A stretch of 64,000 nt of DNA from Prochilodus magdalenae. Taxonomy: Eukaryota > Chordata > Actinopteri > Characiformes > Prochilodontidae. Below are positions 53,561 through 64,000 of the stretch, one piece after another. The first letter of the stretch is position 1, and each line of letters starts with the position of its first letter. Under the pieces are notes generated by a model, which did not search any database, had not been told where the DNA came from, and saw nothing but the letters and a program-made list of their open reading frames with translations. Location: contig JAMWET010000582.1 of the NCBI GenBank assembly GCA_024036415.1, forward strand, positions 248,001 through 312,000. The letters run 5' to 3'. A program made the translations under genes and the position numbers.

Positions 53561-54531
53561 GCAGTGGCACTCAGAAGGAGTCGGCCGTCGGGGGTAAAAC
53601 TGGGTGGGTAGGTTTGACATCACGAGACATGCGAATGATGCATCCTTTGCAAGAAAAGAATTCCTCAATGGAGAGAATGAAAGCAACTGAAAGAGTTTGA
53701 GAGGGGTCGCATCGTAGGGCTCCAAGGAGTCGGTTGGTCTTATCAAGGTGTTGTCCTACCGGTCATGCGGATACTACCATAGCTGGTCAATTTCAGTGAC
53801 GAGTCCTGCTTTTGTCTCAGTGGAGATGACCAACGAATGTGTGTGGAGGCACTGTGGTCAGTGCCAAGACGAACAGTTTGGGATCAAATGGTGTCACTCC
53901 ACCTCCACCGTACCGTACAATCTGCAGGAGAAGGCACGCACCAGCAACATGTAGGATCTGGGAGATCTACACGAACCATGGAGAAGGAGAACCAATGAAT
54001 TGTCTGACATGCTCGGAGTGACCCAACAGCCACGACTGCGGACATTCAGCAAGCAGTGGTGCCCTCCATGAGTCATCCTGTTAGAGTCAGCACAACTGGC
54101 AGATGGCTGCACGCTTCAGGACTACAAGTGCATGTACACTGTTATGACGACTGCCCTTAACACCAGGTCAACGCCGCCAAAGACTGCAACGGTGTCATGC
54201 CAGACTGTCAAGGAGCGACTCCGAATGACAACGGGTCAACTTCAGTGACAAGTCCCATCCACCATCCATTCATGGGATGGATTATTACAGGACACCATTA
54301 GGAACCTCTACAACTGTACATTGAGACGCCTCGCACGTTGCGTTATCAAACATGGCGGCAGCCCGGCACCATACTGAGAGACAATACTTCTGTATGTGTA
54401 GCTCAATAAATATTGATCATATCAGTCTAAATGTATCATCAGTTATTGGTCCTGGTAACCTTTATCTTCCTTCCCAACATCACCGCAGTCCCACACTTCC
54501 GTCTAGGTGCAGCTATTCTTTTGACAGCGAT
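53561..54531 (+). pseudogene. Tc1-like transposon family A, copy A7 (longest)
   Basis: Retains both ends ('gtggcactcagaaggagtcg' at left; 'gtgcagctattcttttgaca' at right). In order, in several frames, it shows the leader, FERGRIVGLQGVGWSYQG (53,697-53,750), the linker MEKENQ / SDPTATTADIQQAV (54,010-54,060) and VRRRLHASGLQVHVHCY-like text (54,080-54,140). These are followed by the SDESCF-LSGDDQRMCVEAL catalytic block (duplicated in mutated form near 53,795-53,860 and 54,240-54,260) and RNLYNCTLRRLARCVIKHGG. Segments are partly out of order, so it was rearranged. Inactive. Confidence 0.78.
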
Positions 54532-54544
54532 GGAATATAATAGG

Positions 54545-55300
54545 AGAGCATCTCAAACTGAACCTCAGTGTTTTGATTTAGATTTTCGTTTTCTTTTTGT
54601 TCTCTAGTTTTTGCTAGAAGGGTCTGCAGCCCCTCCCCATCACTCCCAAAAGACACAAGGTTAAAATCAAAACACCCCCAGTGACTTCTTTAATATCTTA
54701 AGTCTCTGTTGACGCTGAATGCAATGTGATATTTGTATTTTTGCGGATAATACAGCCACACAGTCCACACTGAATACTAATCTGTCAGCTGCTATTCACT
54801 TTAAAATGATACTTTAAAATCACTTTCACATCCTCACCAAGAAAAAAAACTAAAGACATTTAGTTAGTTTGTTTGAAGCAATAATATTGAAGCACATAGT
54901 CAATTTTAATTACATTAGCTTAGCATAGAGACCTTGAGCAGTAAAAAAAAATTATACCATTTGGTAACATGCTTTTTTTTTACCCTCATTAGATTTTTTT
55001 TATTGTATAAAGTGATATAATTCTGTCTATCAAAACCTCACCGTCGACAATTCCACCAAAAACACCCCACAGGTGTGGAGAAATTTAATTGTTGCTTGCT
55101 TCCTCTATAGATGGGTACATTATAGGTGTATCTATTGAAAGACTAAGTACCTCTGCCGATTGGTAGAGATGTCAGTTTAAGGTGGAGTTAAGTTCAATAT
55201 CTTGTATCTTGTAATGATGATATAATGACCCAAAATGTACCAAACAAACAGCTGAAATGTCTTCTTAAAACACACTTATGCCATTTTAAAATTCTGACAT
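54545..55300. other. AT-rich anonymous stretch
   Basis: No repeat or gene recognised. Includes poly-T/poly-A runs near 54,845 and 54,970. Confidence 0.35.
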
Positions 55301-55309
55301 CCACCAATG

Positions 55310-55665
55310 TTAATATACCTTCCGTCAAAGAACTGCGCTGTTGGTCCAGATTTGGTGGATGCCCTCCCTGGCTGAATTCCGAGGAGAATTCCCTGTAGAC
55401 TGGGATTGTAGCCACTGCTGGTCGATCCGTATGACTGTACGCTTCCATACACCTGCAGATTCAGCTTCTTCCTTCACACTATGATCTTTGGCACGGCCAA
55501 ATTCCCAGTCACTCCTTTCACTCAATCATTAACATCTGCTTTGGAGCCATTTTCCAAACATGGAACGAGACATTCCTTGCACTGTACCACCTCTTCTCAA
55601 TCTATGAATCCCATCATTCACATCCCACAGGTATTCAGGAGCCTAAAGTTGCTACCACCTTAAAC
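55310..55665 (-). pseudogene. Tc1-like transposon family B, copy B8
   Basis: Minus strand, best-preserved HTH frame of the family (55,325-55,525, 66 codons). RAKDHSVKEEAESAGV (about residues 11-26) is followed by WKRTVIRIDQQW, QSQSTGNSPRN and EGIHQIWTN. The plus text further right, 'cttgcactgtaccacctctt' and 'gagcctaaagttgctaccac', completes the family 5-prime side. No catalytic domain. Confidence 0.8.
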
Positions 55666-55972
55666 ACATAAGGTGGGCTTCCCTGATGAAAGACGTTCAC
55701 CCACACGGCAGGTGCTTAATAGTCTTATATTTGCTCAATTCAATTCAAAAGGGCCGCTGGTTCTTCTTAACCATGGCTAGAACGCGTGTGCTATGCTCAA
55801 ACAAACACGCCTGTACACAAGCAGGCCTGCACGCCAAGCAGCTTAAGCCGAGGGCAGTCGATATCACACGCTTCCTCTTATGGAGATCCCCCGAGCGCTA
55901 CGTCTCTATCATTTATGTGTGCGGTGCTGCGGGAGAGAATGAAAAATGTATGTTGACAGAAGGTAGTGAGCG

Positions 55973-55974
55973 TG

Positions 55975-56010
<36 letters not shown>
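55973..56010. repeat. (GT)n microsatellite
   Basis: About 16 GT units. Confidence 0.93.
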
Positions 56011-56014
<4 letters not shown>

Positions 56015-56015
<1 letters not shown>

Positions 56016-56245
56016 TCGACTGCTTCGAGCCCCAGTGGTCCCATTTACCTAGCGCACTGTTCGGGCCTGCGATATTAATTAAGATAAATTCACCTCCACA
56101 TTCGGCGGCCACGCTATCACCCCATTTATCAAAATTAGCTTCATTATTTCTGCACGCCGGCCAAAATTATTACCTTTTTCATGTCTGATTTTTATTAATA
56201 TTCATAATTTAATAATGCAGCGTTTGAGGCTGTCCGCAGAGGGAG
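56015..56245. other. Candidate conserved non-coding block
   Basis: 'gcgatattaattaagataaa', 'ttcggcggccacgctatcac', 'caaaattagcttcattattt', 'attaatattcataatttaat' and 'gcagcgtttgaggctgtccg': repeat-free, CpGs kept, many ATTA/TTAAT cores. The preceding 55,780-55,960 also looks CpG-retaining. Inference. Confidence 0.4.
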
Positions 56246-56530
56246 CATCTGGGAGATAAAGCACCGTGACATCCACCGACAGGGACACACACCCACACAC
56301 ACACAGAGCTACTGTTTATCAGGCCAAGTAGACATAAACACACCGTGTACACACAAGCTGCATTAGTGATCACCCCTCCTGTCAGCGTCTTGCTGGTTTA
56401 AGTGGTGGTTTAAAGTAAATGTACATTTCTTAATAATCACTTCCTGTACTGTATGGGTGCGCGCACAGGGGAGGATGTTTAGCTGTGGCGAATCGGAGCT
56501 GGGCCTCATCCACAGCCATCAAAAAAAAAA

Positions 56531-56945
56531 GCTGCGCCCAGAAGGAAGCGACCGACAGGAGTAAAACTTGGTGGGTAGGTTTGGCATCGTGAGACATGCC
56601 AATGATGTAAGCAAGGACGTGCCTTATCACTGTACCTGACTGACTTTGTAAGATCATCCTGTTGGACACGCTTTCCATTCCGACTCGTGCTGTTGTGTGG
56701 GTAGCATCCTTTGCTAGGGAAGTATGCCTCATAGCCGAGTTCAAATGTAATTTGATAGGGTGCCTACAATGAGACTCCGTAGAATGGTCTTATTGGTGTA
56801 TTGTGCACCATACCGGTTGTGCGGATACTCCCATAGCCTGCTGTTGGTGGCAGTGGATGGAAGAGGGCATTCACCAGCAACATGAAGGACCTGGGAGACC
56901 TACACGAACCATGGAGAGGAAGAACGGACGGATTGTCAGAGGACA
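56531..56945 (+). pseudogene. Tc1-like transposon family A, 5-prime half copy A8
   Basis: Left end 'gctgcgcccagaaggaagcg', leader 'gtaaaacttggtgggtaggt', then transposase start fragments: IGCLQ / GLIGVLCTIPVVRILP (about 56,755-56,830), WKRAFTSNMKDLGDLHEPWR (56,858-56,920) and the linker. Stops before the catalytic domain. Truncated, inactive. Confidence 0.75.
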
Positions 56946-56949
56946 ATTA

Positions 56950-57950
56950 GGGATATTAAGCGACATAGATACCATGTATATACCATGTTTAGGAAAGTTG
57001 TGAGTCTTAATGGTATACCTCACACTACACAGTGTATGTTAAGTACTAATGTTAACCGTATGAGTTCTGCAGGCTAGTACACACAATATTAGAATACTGC
57101 ATCGTATCTCACCAACAGGAAGTGATGCACCTCCGCCCTCACCATCACCATCCGGCATTTCCCGAACATGAGAAGCTCCCTTCTTTCCATTTCCAGTTGC
57201 ACTGTGGGGACAAAAGTGTCTATCGTTACCATACTCCAAAACTGACTGGTTCTAAGTGTGCTTTGTGGAGTTTTGAGTATACTCAACTTTGACTTTCATA
57301 ACTGTGCTATATACTACATACTCAAGAACTAGTCAGTGTTATTATTATGTGCATGGTTGGGACGCACCCCAAAACTACTAACTGGACAATTTTCCATTGA
57401 TCATTTTTTAGATTTTGTGTCCAAATCAATCTTCCCCCTAAAGCGAGCAGGCGGTTCCCCATTGATTTTAGGAAATCTACAAGTTTTGCCTACCTATGGA
57501 TGCCTGATTTACAGGTGCCATCAAAAACACACAGCACAGAGCCGCAAAGATTCACCCTCAGCGCCTTATTACTGAAGACTCTGTAAGTTTTAAAATTTCT
57601 CCATAAATTGAAAAAATAAATATACTTTTCTTTCGTCTTACAACACCCTGCATGTACGTATGTATGAAACTACATGTGACACGTCTACAGTACTGCAAAT
57701 GTTCGATATCAGTCCATGTTTTTTTTCTAGAACTATACATCCAAGCCGAGAACCATATGGGGACCTTCATCTTAAGAACGTATTGTATATCAATGATGTC
57801 CAAAGATAAACATATATATCGACAAAAATGGAGAGACATTGTTCTTGGGCAGCAACACCTCATGTTTGCGCAGTACTTGGAGTGTGAATAATATTCAATG
57901 CACATGGTTTATATTTCATATCATATTTCATATAATATTCCAGTATACCC
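56950..57950. other. Anonymous sequence
   Basis: About 1 kb. A fragment related to the MITE family ('gatgtccaaagataaacata', 'aaaatggagagacattgttc') lies at 57,795-57,850. Nothing else recognised. Confidence 0.35.
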
Positions 57951-57957
57951 TGTGTAT

Positions 57958-57984
57958 CATAACATATATATATATATATATGTT
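57958..57984. repeat. Palindromic (TA)n
   Basis: 'aacatatatatatatata' followed by 'tatgtt', a perfect palindrome. Confidence 0.9.
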
Positions 57985-58490
57985 ATTACTGGAATGATTA
58001 CGCTGATACCTTTACCATCTCCCTGTACATCTTATACTTGCTGTAAATGTTTGAGTGCCCTACATTAGATGAAAAATGATTACATGCTTTACTGATTCAT
58101 TTAATAAGTGAAAATAACACACCTGCCACAGAAACACATTTCTGCATAGGCCAGTGTATAATAACTGTTTAATTGTTTAATTTGATTACAAATAAATAAA
58201 TAAATAAACCAGACAATGTGGCCGAGCAAATGGAAATTGTGTGTTACACGTTATTAAAAAATCTCATTAAAAATAATAATGAACTGAATATAACAATACA
58301 TAAATAAAACAAGCCATTTGGGAATTGTGAAATGCTTCCATAGGAACAATTTGTATTTGAAATATAGAGTGTGCTATAACTTTCGCACAGGCATGTTCAA
58401 TAAATTCAGCAAATAAACAGAACCTGTGCATTAAAACACGCATGTTCTTATTTCCTTATTTGGTTTGACCACACTTTTGTCTACGACTGT
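57985..58490. other. AT-rich anonymous stretch
   Basis: Contains (AAAT)n at 58,190-58,208 and the 'gtgctataactttcgcacag' phrase shared with 45,746. Confidence 0.4.
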
Positions 58491-58499
58491 ATAGCACAT

Positions 58500-58720
58500 G
58501 CACACGTTCACCTCCCTCCCTCTCTCCCTTTCCCCCTTTCCCCCAACCCTCTCTCTCGGCAGGTGAACAGAGCTGAATTGACATTTTCCCTGGTTTGTGT
58601 TGCCCCCCTCTCTCCTCCTCTCCGGCGCTGTAATTTGGCATAATTAATGCTAACATTACTGCTGATAATTTAGCTACTTAATTAAACTCCAAGGACTTCA
58701 TTAAGGCCGGGATGGCACAG
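58500..58720. other. Pyrimidine tract plus candidate conserved block
   Basis: CT-rich 58,508-58,560, then 'ggcgctgtaatttggcataa', 'ttaatgctaacattactgct', 'gctacttaattaaactccaa' and 'ggcacagcggcgcgcgtgtg'. The AT-core cluster with CpGs resembles the other candidate elements. Inference. Confidence 0.35.
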
Positions 58721-58759
58721 CGGCGCGCGTGTGCGTGTGTATAGATCATAGATTTGACG

Positions 58760-58789
58760 TATGTGTGTGTGTGTGTGTGTGTGTGTGTA
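58760..58789. repeat. (GT)n microsatellite
   Basis: About 14 GT units. Confidence 0.9.
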
Positions 58790-59082
58790 GGCATGATCTG
58801 GTTGGCTAATTGTTTCTGTCATTAGATCAACTTGACATGTACAGATTGGAGTGATATATCAAACATTCGTACTCGGACAGGTGTTGAAAAGGTGGCTGAT
58901 GTTATTACAGAGCTGGAGGGTCTCTTAATGGGCGGTTGCAGAATTCTGATATAATCTAATAATCTAGAACCTATCTAACCTTGCTGCTTCTAGAGATGAG
59001 AACAGTTTTCCAGAGAGTAGGGTAGTATACTACGGAGTATAGGGGGAGTTTTCACAGGCACCTGTGTACACAAGAATTTATT

Positions 59083-59318
59083 ATATATATCACCGCTGTC
59101 CAATGAAAAACATGAATCTCCATTTTTGCCCATTTTTGCTTTTACACATCATTTGAACACATCAGCTGCTGTTTACATTGTGTGAAAATCTCATGATGAA
59201 TGGACCTACAGAAATGGCCCAAAAGGGCTTGGAAAGATGTCTGGTTCCATTGACTTACATTAAAATGAAATTAGGTTTTTGGCCTCTCCTGTAAAGCTGC
59301 CATTTTGGAGACATATAT
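59083..59318 (+). mobile_element. Palindromic MITE, copy M5
   Basis: Begins within 'tatatatcaccgctgtccaa', then 'gaaaaacatgaatctccatt', 'cacatcagctgctgtttaca' and 'ctggttccattgacttacat'; ends 'ctgccattttggagacat' before TA-rich sequence. The TATATATC lead-in equals that of copy M4, so TA repeats appear to belong to the element's ends. Confidence 0.8.
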
Positions 59319-59344
59319 AATATACATATATAATATATGTATAA

Positions 59345-59400
59345 GGTTTATCTATCTCTCTCTCTCTCCCTCTCTCTCTCTCCCTCTCTCTCTCTCACTT
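59345..59400. repeat. (CT)n microsatellite
   Basis: CT with CCCT interruptions. Confidence 0.9.
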
Positions 59401-59816
59401 ATTAAGTAAAAGTAATGTAAGAAAATAAATGCTTATGTAAAAGTCAAAGTACCAATACTTGATTTATTACTCCTCAAGTATAAAAGTACTCGTTTGAAAA
59501 TGTACTTAAAGTAAAAAAAAATTCTAATTAATTTTTAAGGGTTCAAGCTGCACATCTATGAAACTGAGCGATTTGTACTTGAACCTCATGCGTCATCCAG
59601 AATTTTAAATTTGAATTGTTTCCGATTTGCCCCTCATGGCTGCTGTATAAAATTGCCGGATTAAAAACACATTCATAGACGGATTCAAATAGATCGTTAG
59701 AGCGTTAAATCTAAAGTAACGAGTGTCTAAAGTAAAGGGTGACAAAAACTAAATAAGTACAGTAACCAAGCAGTTATAGTTTGTTATTTGCCACCTCTGT
59801 GTACATGTTACACCTT
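59400..59816. mobile_element. Decayed fish non-autonomous transposon, hAT-like
   Basis: Contains 'aagtaaaagtaatgtaag', 'ctcctcaagtataaaagtac', 'gtacttaaagtaaaa' and an end 'ttatttgccacctctg', words typical of a very common fish DNA repeat with AAGTAAAAGTA ends. No transposase. Superfamily from memory, uncertain. Confidence 0.5.
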
Positions 59817-60184
59817 ACGATGCCTGGCGTACACCTGTATAATTGTTTATAAGAACACATAATTTCCTGCCTAATGTCTCATAAAGCAAGATAATATGGT
59901 TATAATATTTTAAAGTATGGATATTTTTTATCGGATATTTATTACCAATTCAAAAGCAGCAGATATGAATAAAATATAAAATGCATTGTGAGTTTGATAT
60001 AGTGATTTACTTTTAGCTAAGTGCTAACCGAACAGACCATATAGTGCATTATGGAATCGGACCTTATGAAGTCCCACCCAGCTTGCAGGGAGCGTTCCCA
60101 GAACTTCGGCTAACATTCCCTACAAGTTCTAATGAAGTGTTAAAGCAAGTGCTTTAATCTAACGTTCAGAGAACATTTTAAATA

Positions 60185-60290
60185 GGACACTGCACCGTTC
60201 AGAGGAAGTCTTCTGTATCCCTTCCACCTTAAACAATGCAGCCTGTCAAAATAAAAGTCCCGCCCTGTTTAAGGTGGAACGGAAAACACT
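60185..60290. repeat. Small inverted repeat element
   Basis: 'ttccaccttaaac' (60,222-60,234) and 'gtttaaggtggaa' (60,267-60,279) are a perfect 13-bp inverted pair around 'aataaaagtcccgccc'. It is likely a tiny MITE-like repeat. Confidence 0.6.
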
Positions 60291-60499
60291 AATACGAAGC
60301 CCACTTTGTGAGCAACACAGGCATATCATAAAGCTTGGTATCTAAACAAACTCGCTCTTTCTATTATTCATGCCTCCATCAAAACGTACCTCTGCAAACA
60401 GAGGGCAACATGACAAAAGGTCGACTTCAATCGCTCTGACTGGTAAACAGTGGCTCATCGCTGGTGTACTGTTGGGCATATATACTTATCACCAAAGGA

Positions 60500-60975
60500 A
60501 CAGTTGCACATATGTGGCACCTAGAAGAATCAACCGACAGGAATGAAACTTGGTGGGTGGGTTTGTCACTGTGAGGCATGCCAATGATTCAAGTTTCAGG
60601 CAAGGACGGAAATTATTGCTGTGCCTGAGTGACCCAACCAGCCATAATTCCGGATATTCAGTGAGCGTTAAAGGCCACCACGAGTCACACTGTGAGAGCC
60701 AGCACCATTGGTGGACGTCTGCACAACACAGGACTATATGCACACTGACCGCTATGATGACTGTCTTGAACACCATGTCAACGTTGTGGAAGATGCCAAT
60801 GATGTCATGCCAGACTGTCATGGAGTGACTCAAAATGGCAGCGAGTCAACTTCAGTGACGAGTCTTGCTCTTGGCTTAGTGGAGACGATGACTGCCCTTA
60901 ACCCCACATCGACGTCACCAAAGACTGCAACTGCATTCTACTGAATGGCTGGTTCATGAATCATCCTCGTAGCCT
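60500..60975 (+). pseudogene. Tc1-like transposon family A, 5-prime/middle copy A9
   Basis: Leader 'ggaatgaaacttggtgggtg' at 60,539, then SDPTSHNSGYSVSV, the VGRLHNTGLYAHxPL-type text (60,712-60,750) and 'catgccagactgtcatggag'. Next comes the catalytic-region 'cttcagtgacgagtcttgct' (SDES, 60,850-60,870), running into an internal deletion. The C-terminal half and 3-prime end are missing. Confidence 0.75.
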
Positions 60976-61085
60976 TAATGGTCCAACCATAATGGTCTTG
61001 TCCAATGCACTGGTTCTTCTAAGAATACACTCCATGTCGAGTGAGGCTTTGAGTGATTGAAGTATGCAACAACGTTTGTACTCCC

Positions 61086-61436
61086 TCACTTCTTTCTGAT
61101 ATGCATGACCCTGTCGGTGACACCCTCGTTGAAAATCACTTCTGCCTTGACTACAACTTGACCTTTAGTGAGCAACACTGGCATATCATAAAGCTTAGGC
61201 TTAGGTTTAGGCTTAGGTTTGGTCCAAGTTAGAAATTTTGTCCAGCCTTTGGCACAGCAACTTTGTTTGGGAAGACTACATAATGCTAGATGTTGTAACG
61301 TTGATCTGAGGACTTGATTGTATCCAGCCACAAGAGCCTTAACGAAGTCAGGTACTAGATGAAGCTCTATCACTTCAGAGAATGCACTTCCATTGCTAAA
61401 GGCTAGGGCAGGGAAGTTGTGCAGGTGCTCCAGAGA
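61086..61436 (-). other. Unrecognised 116-codon open frame with KP repeat
   Basis: Minus-strand stretch open for about 116 codons (it starts after an in-frame TAA and has no ATG near the start; GTG at 61,373). The translation is compositionally protein-like: FPALAFSNGS, then VIELHLVPDFVKALVAGYNQ, then a (KP)4 run, then MPVLLTKGQVVVKAEV. No domain recognised. It could be a processed-gene or transposon ORF fragment. The (KP)4 comes from TTAGGC/TTAGGT hexamers at 61,195-61,218. Confidence 0.3.
61193..61220. repeat. TTAGGC/TTAGGT hexamer repeat, 4 units
   Basis: Alternating ttaggc and ttaggt. Not the vertebrate telomere sequence. Confidence 0.85.
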
Positions 61437-61734
61437 TTAGACGCACTGATTTTGGACATTCAGTGTTTTATCATTTATTCTCTTTGGGAATTCAGCAACC
61501 GCAACCGGAAACTGGCTTCCACCTTCTATGGGTGTACTATGAGTGCCTCTCAGTTCTCTCTTCCTTTCTGAGTATCACTGACTGTGTTACGTGAAGCTAC
61601 GATGCAGATGCAGAAGATAAAGCCTGGGCTTGAACAACACTGGACTCAGGTATGATCTAGAGGATGCCAATGTCAGAATCGCAAGGCTTACACTAAGCTC
61701 TTTATCCCAACACTCCACAGATGGAAAAATCCTT

Positions 61735-62115
61735 AAATGTACAAACTGCGCCGAGCCAGGGCCTTCGAATTGGCGTTCAGAGCTGCGAGCGGACACCGGG
61801 ATTCGTCCAACCTGCGGCGAATAAATCAATTGTCCGAAAAGAGCCGTTTAAAAGAGGACCCTCATTTTCTCCTCCGCGAGTAAGAGCAGTTTAAGTCTGT
61901 CTGTTTTACTAATCACTGTCCAAATGGTGGGATGAAATATGCTCGGTTCATACATTATGCATGCGAATCACTGGCAGTGTGTAACTTGGCTAGTGAGTTT
62001 GAAAGGGCCTATAATTCACCGCACTGTTTTCCTACGACTCTGTGACCTCCTTCCTCCCCCGCCATTTACCACTTTACCAGAACTGATTAAGCAGCACAGC
62101 AAAATGGAGGTGTGA
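61735..62115. other. Candidate conserved non-coding block
   Basis: CpGs kept: 'actgcgccgagccagggcct', 'agctgcgagcggacaccggg', 'cctgcggcgaataaatcaat' and 'ctcctccgcgagtaagagca'. Repeat-free, no recognised exon. Inference. Confidence 0.3.
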
Positions 62116-62680
62116 AGCTACTGTAGCATGGAGCGCTTTGCTACCCCATTAGTGCTGATCTTGCGGTTACACTCGGGTCTAAGGACTAGTTTAGGCAGGA
62201 TTAGGAAACTAAAGCTTAACATTTATGAGTCAGTTAATTGCGATAGGGCCGAGCAGAATAAGGTTAACTTCGTACATATGTACATTCGTCTGCACAGCAC
62301 ACTGGCCCAGACTGTTAAAACCTGTCGTGATGACATGGCAAGGAAGGAGACGTGGGATTGACCCACCTCTCTGTGCTCCCAAATGATCCAAATAGCAGGT
62401 AGGTCAACAATAGCCATACAACCACACCCCACCAGCCCCACAGTCCAGTACAGAATAGCCCATGCAACACATATAGGCATGGTTTAAGCTAACACCCACA
62501 TCTATGTGCCAGATTTAAAGCCTTACTATGAGTCCAGAATTTATACAGGGGGCCAAGCATCTGGCCACGCCTCCAAGAAGGCTAAGACCAAACTAGACAG
62601 TAGTAGGCCGCTACAATAGTCAAGACCTACACCTAGTGAAGATCTGTTTGGCATGTTGAAAGAAACAAAAATACAATAAT
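62116..62680. other. Anonymous sequence
   Basis: No recognised repeat or gene. Confidence 0.35.
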
Positions 62681-62685
62681 GCTGG

Positions 62686-63182
62686 TGTCATGCTTCCCTA
62701 AAGACATCGCTTGATGACATCAGCTCCACTTGCTCGCATGCGGACGAGCCAATACGTTCGCAATCACCTGAGTTCTAGTCAGCTGACTCTAATGTGTTTG
62801 TAAAGTCCGGGTTTCCAGATACTCTTCGTGAAGCTTTGCCTATCTAATAGCAATTCTGAGCGTTCTCTTTGTTTATGGTTAATCCGGTTCTGACTCTTGT
62901 TTGTTTCTTGGCTACTCCTTTTGCTAATCCCCTATATCTGTTTGTGTCTGTTTGTATCTGGTCCTGGAACTCTGCGCTGGATTATCTACCCTTCTTTAGC
63001 TTTTCCCTTTAAACTTGGTCGCCTTCGCTGACTGCTTTCTCCGGTGTCCGACCTGTGCCTGTCCCTGACTACGCTTTCTTTCTTCCTCTGTATCTGGTTT
63101 GTCATTGTTGCTTAGTCTGTGTTTTTATAATAAATCTGCTTTGTTTTTTAAACTCTGCAAACGTCGAGTCTTTTTCCTGACA
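62686..63182 (+). mobile_element. Solo LTR of a retrotransposon (Ty3/Gypsy-like)
   Basis: 497 bp bounded by TGTCA and TGACA, flanked by a perfect 5-bp target duplication GCTGG (62,681-62,685 and 63,183-63,187). A polyadenylation signal AATAAA lies at about 63,129-63,134, followed by T-rich sequence, as expected for the R region. No internal region or second LTR is adjacent, so this is the product of LTR-LTR recombination. The 5-bp duplication and the pyrimidine-rich body fit fish Gypsy LTRs; the family is not proven. Confidence 0.88.
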
Positions 63183-63187
63183 GCTGG

Positions 63188-64000
63188 AAAATAATGGTAA
63201 ATTAATTTTGTAAAATGTTTTTGGTAGTAATAAAAGATGACCTGCATATATAAAAACATTTCTAACAGTTTAAAATCATTTTTTTATTTTTTAATAAAAG
63301 GATGTAAGGTGTTCATATCTTGTTGGTAAGAATTCTAGAGTGTTCGTATTTTATTAGAATTTTTCCTCGCATAAATAAAAGATTTTACGGTTGGTAATTG
63401 GGATTCAAACAAATTACCAATAAACTCACATCAGTAATGGCAGATTTTATTTTTTAACTATTCCTATATTATACATCAGGAATTCAAAATGTAAAAATTA
63501 TATTACAACAAAATTTACCCATGTGAAAATAATTCTTACAGTTATATGAACTAAACCTAGTACTTTTTTGTGTCATGTTTTATTAAAATTTAAAAAAGCT
63601 TTATTTAAAAAGAAGCTGCCCTGATTCTCCATGTTGTTACCAAAGCCAGTGAGTTTTAGTTCATAGGTGGAGTCTAATTTTAGCCACACCCCTGTTGCTT
63701 CCAGCAAAAGTGAGACTCCCTATGCCTCATGGCCATATTGCAAGCAGAACCGTCTTCTGAAGGACGTTTCCCAATATGTCCCAAAGTGTGAAAATGAACA
63801 GCACTGAAACAGATTTCCTGCACTTTAATGAACAATATTCAAATAATAAATCAACTTTTAATTTCAGGTTTAGTTTTTTAAACTGCTGAATATGTCATTT
63901 TCATATGTGCAGGTTGACTTTGTTTGTCAGGGCTACAGACTGAACACAGGCGAGACAGATGACAAGGAGGCAGGACGGGGAAGAAACCTAGCAGGAAACA
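63188..64000. other. AT-rich anonymous stretch at window end
   Basis: Very AT-rich to 63,600, then mixed sequence. The last 60 bp ('gaacacaggcgagacagatg', 'caaggaggcaggacgggga') resemble the edge of another retroelement but are cut by the window end. Confidence 0.35.

Noticed and set aside
61193..61220. Interstitial telomere
   Set aside because: Units are TTAGGC/TTAGGT, not TTAGGG, and only four copies.
62686..63182. Possible endogenous retrovirus
   Set aside because: Only a solo LTR is present; the 5-bp duplication and sequence style fit a Gypsy-type retrotransposon, and no gag/pol/env remains.

Overview
This is vertebrate nuclear DNA, almost certainly from a teleost fish. It contains many Tc1/mariner transposon families with the fish-type sequence signatures, tRNA-derived SINEs, palindromic MITEs, a solo LTR and very dense (CA)n/(GA)n/(TA)n microsatellites. 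Nothing in it looks bacterial or viral. An otophysan (characin, catfish or electric-eel type) is my best guess from the repeat families, but that is memory of repeat types and not a computed match. I found no protein-coding gene of the host that I can support. Every recognisable reading frame is a decayed transposase, and nearly all other open frames are shadows of simple repeats or chance. The window therefore reads as an intergenic or intronic desert.

Layout: 0-9 kb holds degraded Tc1 copies of four families (A, B, C, D as used below), one of which contains an 11-copy 22-bp minisatellite, plus SINEs and a MITE. At 9.2, 37.0 and 50.6 kb lie three nearly identical 533-558 bp internally deleted Tc1 elements that keep only the N-terminal DNA-binding part of the transposase. 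At 11-14.6 kb are older transposon fragments and a CpG-bearing candidate conserved block. At 14.8-16.5 kb lies a degenerate array with many inverted AAGGTTCTT motifs, followed by a 383-bp MITE with ~85-bp inverted ends. At 17.9-19.2 kb there are large CA/GT tracts. At 19.4-25 kb anonymous sequence is mixed with family A and B copies and a SINE nested in a family B copy.

25.4-32.15 kb is the most striking part: a diverged satellite-like array (monomer about 92-125 bp) carrying roughly 45-50 copies or near copies of TGATGTCA, one base from the CRE palindrome. It is arranged as two duplicated ~2 kb blocks plus a third tract. A low-repeat, homeodomain-site-like stretch is present in one block only, and a 974-bp Tc1 element with ~205-bp inverted ends lies at the right edge. 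33-40 kb has more Tc1 debris. At 40.3-41.25 kb is a ~0.9 kb CA-rich tract. At 41.8-43.1 kb is a 31-bp minisatellite whose unit is a good CCAAT-box (NF-Y type) site, with a 62-bp higher-order unit in the homogeneous core.

43-64 kb alternates family A/B fragments with AT-rich, CpG-retaining blocks rich in TTAATTA/AATTAA, which are candidate conserved non-coding elements (near 44.2, 49.2, 53.4, 56.1, 58.6 and 61.8 kb). At 51.1-52.9 kb is a 1.8-kb element bracketed by ~185-bp inverted repeats that encloses a MITE flanked by long TA tracts and a second 49-bp inverted repeat. A clean 497-bp solo LTR with a 5-bp target duplication lies at 62,686-63,182. If the window has a host function it is probably long-range regulation by the conserved-looking AT-rich blocks. 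That is inference and needs cross-species alignment.
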